Source of the DNA: Antarctobacter albus
GTDB lineage: Bacteria; Pseudomonadota; Alphaproteobacteria; Rhodobacterales; Rhodobacteraceae
Direction of reading: 5' to 3'
Assembly: GCF_900101505.1 (NCBI RefSeq)
Contig: NZ_FMZI01000001.1
Coordinates: forward strand, 248,001-312,000
Length of the DNA stretch: 64,000 nt
Part shown: in pieces, positions 61,069 through 64,000 of the stretch
How positions within the stretch are numbered: the first letter of the stretch is position 1
Layout: every line of letters begins with the position of its first letter
The notes under the pieces: generated by a model
Seen by the model: only the letters and a program-made list of their open reading frames with translations
What the model was told of the DNA's origin: nothing
The model's database searches: none
Program-made: the position numbers and the translations under genes

Positions 61069-64000
61069 ATGGCTGATTTGGTATTGGAATGGGGTGCCCT
61101 TGGTCCCTTTGGCACCAACCTCCCGGACGCGGACGGAGGCGTTTCCGCCACGGTGGACGCGGGCGGGGTGGCCGTCGACATCTCGTTCGACGCTATCCAG
61201 GCCGGCGCATCGGCCTTTACCTTCGACGCCCCCGGCTACGTCGCCCCGGACGAGAGCTTCTCGAACCAGTCGTTCCTCAAGCTCTTTGGTGAAGGCGAAG
61301 CCGCTGGGACCGATACCTCGACCACGGTGCTGGACTTCCGCGCCACCAACACCGACCTCTACACCGATGCGGCGCAGAATGTTTCGTTCCGCATCAACGA
61401 CATCGACATGGGCGCGGGTGGCGATCTCTACGAAAGCGGGTCGGGCTTCGAGGACATTCTCAGCGTCACTGCCTTTGCACCCGACGGCACCGAAGTGCCG
61501 GTGACCCTGACGTTGGGTTCGGCCGTGTCCAATACTGGCGGTCTGCTGAGTGGCCTTGCGGAAACCGGCTTTGAGGATCCCACGTCTTCGGTTTTGGTCG
61601 AGATCGACGGCCCGGTGGCCAGCATCCAGATCGAATATGCCAACGGGGCGGTCAGCCAGCAGGGCGTGACCGTTTCGGACATCGAGTTCTCGACCGTGGA
61701 CGTGGTCGACGAGAACCAGGACCCTGACGCGGTCGACGACAGTGCCACCACGGTAGGCGGCACGCCGGTTGACGTGACACCCCTGGCCAATGACACCGAT
61801 CCGGACGGCGACACGCTGACCGTCACCGGCATCACCCCGGCGTCCAACGGGTCCGCCGTTCTGAACGGCGACGGCACCGTGACCTACACACCGGATACGG
61901 ATTTCGTCGGCGACGACACGATTTCCTACACCATTTCCGACGGTAACGGCGGCAGCGACACCGCAACCATCACCTTTACCGTGGGTGATCCCAACCAGCC
62001 GCCGGTGGCCGTGGACGATAGCGCCACCACCACCGAGGGTGACGCTGTGGTGATCAACGTGCTGGCCAACGACAGCGATCCGGACGGCGATCCGCTGACC
62101 GTCGTGTTCAACACCGATCCGGCCAATGGCACCGTGGTCGACAACGGCGACGGCACCTTCACCTACACCCCCGATGACGGTTTCACCGGCACCGACACCT
62201 TTGAATACGACGTGTCCGATTCCTCGGGCGGGTCGGACACCGGTGTGGTATCGATCACAGTGGCGGACGATGGTGTGCCGCGTATCGACACCGACGTGTT
62301 CCCGGTTGCTCCCGGCGATCAGCCGCTGGACCCGCTGGATGGCCTGGACCAGGATCCCGATCCCTCTGACGACCTCGACAACATCGTGGGCGACGGTTCT
62401 GCCGAACTGATCCAGACTGGCGACGACGCCGACACGATCTCGGCGGGCGGTGGCGACGACACCGTGAATCCGGGCATCGACGACGACCTTGTCGATCTGG
62501 GAGGCGGCAACGACTCGCTCTTTGACGTGCAGGGTGCGGACACGATCTATGGCCGGGCCGGTGACGATACCATCATCGCGGGCACCGACACCTTCTCGGA
62601 TTACGAGGGCGACGATCCCGCCTTCTTCCCGGGGACGCCGCTGAACGACCTCGGTTTCACCTCGGACCCGAACCAGGAAGACGGTCGCGACTATGTCGAA
62701 GGCAACCGGGGCAACGACTACATCGCCACTGGCGATGACCGCGACACGATCGACGGCGGCGGTGAGAACGACACGCTGGACGGCGGCATCGACGACGACC
62801 TGATCATGGGCGGCCAGGGCGACGACTCGCTGATCGGTGGCCACGGGTCGGATACGCTGGACGGCGGCCAGGGCAACGACACGCTGGACGGCTCGAATAT
62901 CGCGGCGCTGGAACTGACCGACGACATCGACCCCAACACCGAGAACGACCGTGACCTGCTGCAGGGTTTCCTTGGCAACGACTCGTTGATCGGCGGGGAC
63001 GACGACGACACGCTGATGGGCGGCTCCGGCATGGATACGCTGGACGGCGGCATCGACGACGACCTTCTGATGGGCGGCAACGACGATGACACCCTAATGG
63101 GCGGTCAGGGCAACGACACGCTGAACGGCGGGTCGGGCGATGACAGCATCATGGGGGGCAGTGATCGCGACGTGATCGTGGTCGACAGCGCGGCTGACGG
63201 CATCGGCGACACGGTCGATGGTGGTTCGGGCGGTTTCGTCGATCAGGTCAACCCCGAGGATCCGCCGAACCAGGACTACGACATCCTGGACATGTCGGGC
63301 GTCGGCGCGCAGGACGTCGACTGGCGGATCGTAAACACTGTGGTGGACAGCAACGGCAACGGCCTGGACGGGACGATCGAGTTCCTGAACGCCGCGGGCG
63401 ACGTGACCGGCACGATGGACTTCTTCGAGATCGAGGAAATCGTGCCCTGCTTTACCCCGGGTACGCTGATCGCCACGCCGCAGGGCGAACGCCTGGTCGA
63501 GGAACTGATGGTCGGTGACCGGGTCATCACCCGCGACAACGGCATCCAGGAGATCAAGTGGGTCGGGCGCAAGGACCTGACCGGCTTTGACCTGGCACGC
63601 AAACCGCACTTCAAGCCGATCCTGATCCAGCAGGGGGCCTTGGGCAACAATCTGCCCGAGCATGACATGCTGGTCTCGCCGAACCACCGGGTGCTGGTGG
63701 CCAATGACAAGACCGCGCTTTACTTCGAAGAGCGTGAGGTCCTTGTCGCGGCCAAGCACCTGACCGGTCTGGACGGCGTGGACGAGGTCGAGGCGAACGG
63801 CGTGGCCTACATCCACGTGATGTTCGACAGCCACGAGGTCATCCTCTCGAACGGGGCCTGGACCGAAAGCTTCCAGCCCGGCGACTACAGCCTCAAGGGC
63901 ATCGGCAACGCGCAGCGCCAGGAAATCCTGGAACTGTTCCCCGAACTGGAACATGCGGAAGGCCTCAAGGCCTATGCCTCGGCGCGCCGCTCGCTGAAAA
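61069..64000 (+). CDS. RTX / cadherin-like / Hint-domain secreted protein, 3' end beyond window
   Basis: 977 residues visible from the ATG at 61069 (RBS GGAAGAGGG); open at the right edge. An N-terminal region (about 1-215) is a beta domain of unknown type. About 216-405 hold two cadherin-like repeats (AVDDSATTVGGTPVDV, AVDDSATTTEGDAVVI, and FTYTPDDGFTGTDTFEYDVS). About 450-710 are RTX calcium-binding repeats (GGDDTVNPGIDDDLVDLGGG; NDTLDGGIDDDLIMGGQGDD). From C794 a Hint domain (CFTPGTLIATPQGERLVEEL, HDMLVSPNHRVLV) fits the self-splicing/cholesterol-transfer fold of Roseobacter secreted proteins. Type I secretion is likely. Confidence 0.88.
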   Translation, partial: MADLVLEWGALGPFGTNLPDADGGVSATVDAGGVAVDISFDAIQAGASAFTFDAPGYVAPDESFSNQSFLKLFGEGEAAGTDTSTTVLDFRATNTDLYTDAAQNVSFRINDIDMGAGGDLYESGSGFEDILSVTAFAPDGTEVPVTLTLGSAVSNTGGLLSGLAETGFEDPTSSVLVEIDGPVASIQIEYANGAVSQQGVTVSDIEFSTVDVVDENQDPDAVDDSATTVGGTPVDVTPLANDTDPDGDTLTVTGITPASNGSAVLNGDGTVTYTPDTDFVGDDTISYTISDGNGGSDTATITFTVGDPNQPPVAVDDSATTTEGDAVVINVLANDSDPDGDPLTVVFNTDPANGTVVDNGDGTFTYTPDDGFTGTDTFEYDVSDSSGGSDTGVVSITVADDGVPRIDTDVFPVAPGDQPLDPLDGLDQDPDPSDDLDNIVGDGSAELIQTGDDADTISAGGGDDTVNPGIDDDLVDLGGGNDSLFDVQGADTIYGRAGDDTIIAGTDTFSDYEGDDPAFFPGTPLNDLGFTSDPNQEDGRDYVEGNRGNDYIATGDDRDTIDGGGENDTLDGGIDDDLIMGGQGDDSLIGGHGSDTLDGGQGNDTLDGSNIAALELTDDIDPNTENDRDLLQGFLGNDSLIGGDDDDTLMGGSGMDTLDGGIDDDLLMGGNDDDTLMGGQGNDTLNGGSGDDSIMGGSDRDVIVVDSAADGIGDTVDGGSGGFVDQVNPEDPPNQDYDILDMSGVGAQDVDWRIVNTVVDSNGNGLDGTIEFLNAAGDVTGTMDFFEIEEIVPCFTPGTLIATPQGERLVEELMVGDRVITRDNGIQEIKWVGRKDLTGFDLARKPHFKPILIQQGALGNNLPEHDMLVSPNHRVLVANDKTALYFEEREVLVAAKHLTGLDGVDEVEANGVAYIHVMFDSHEVILSNGAWTESFQPGDYSLKGIGNAQRQEILELFPELEHAEGLKAYASARRSLK

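Noticed and set aside
1-64000. CRISPR arrays, prophage, insertion sequences, rRNA
   Set aside because: Searched by eye for direct spaced repeats, transposase or phage proteins and rRNA blocks; none seen.

Overview
The window is a GC-rich, densely coded chromosomal segment of an alphaproteobacterium, most likely Rhodobacterales (Roseobacter group). This rests on the gene repertoire (ExoD, a DUF1127-like micro-protein, RTX and Hint secreted proteins, many polyamine-type ABC transporters, GMC choline-dehydrogenase-like enzymes), GTG/ATG starts with AGGAGG sites, and widespread ATGA stop/start overlaps. No phage, transposase or CRISPR was seen. Function calls are from motifs and family memory; no search was run.

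Layout. 0-15 kb is mostly housekeeping: an edge-truncated glycosyltransferase, an NCS1 permease, a YbdK-type ligase, mmsA with a divergent LysR, coaD, gap, a PepSY / cytochrome b / membrane-anchored LuxR operon, dsbB, exoD and tRNA-Leu(CAA). 15-18.2 kb is a thiamine-salvage operon (thiM-thiE-thiD-tenA) under a TPP riboswitch. 18.3-20.7 kb is a decaying cluster in which a P450 and an SDR have lost their middles and a ThuA-like gene is clipped.

20.9-30.1 kb is a striking seven-gene operon with every junction overlapping by 4 or 8 nt: class I-like HMG-CoA reductase, UbiA-family prenyltransferase, PEP-synthase-like phosphotransferase, DUF3419/BtaA-like aminocarboxypropyltransferase, polyprenol-kinase-like membrane protein, GNAT acyltransferase and acyl-AMP ligase. 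I know of no described pathway with this set; it looks like synthesis of an isoprenoid-derived or amino-modified lipid.

30.1-49.3 kb is transport and catabolism: a NodB-type deacetylase, phosphoribosyltransferase and TIM-barrel protein; a polyamine-type ABC operon ending in a cytosine-deaminase-like amidohydrolase; a GMC oxidoreductase with divergent LysR; a 2OG-Fe(II) oxygenase; and a second polyamine-type ABC operon with an isochorismatase-family hydrolase.

49.4-56.3 kb is a guanidine operon: a ykkC (guanidine-I) riboswitch, a nitrate/taurine-type ABC transporter, then an RNA ligase plus HD-polynucleotide kinase repair pair, then a long ureohydrolase of the guanidine-hydrolase type and a protein with 16 His in its first 33 residues (probable nickel handling). 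The repair pair inside a guanidine operon is unexpected.

56.3-64 kb encodes surface or secreted proteins: an RTX protein with an SGNH-like esterase head, an SGNH-like protein coupled to a GSCFA protein, and an edge-truncated RTX/cadherin-like/Hint protein.
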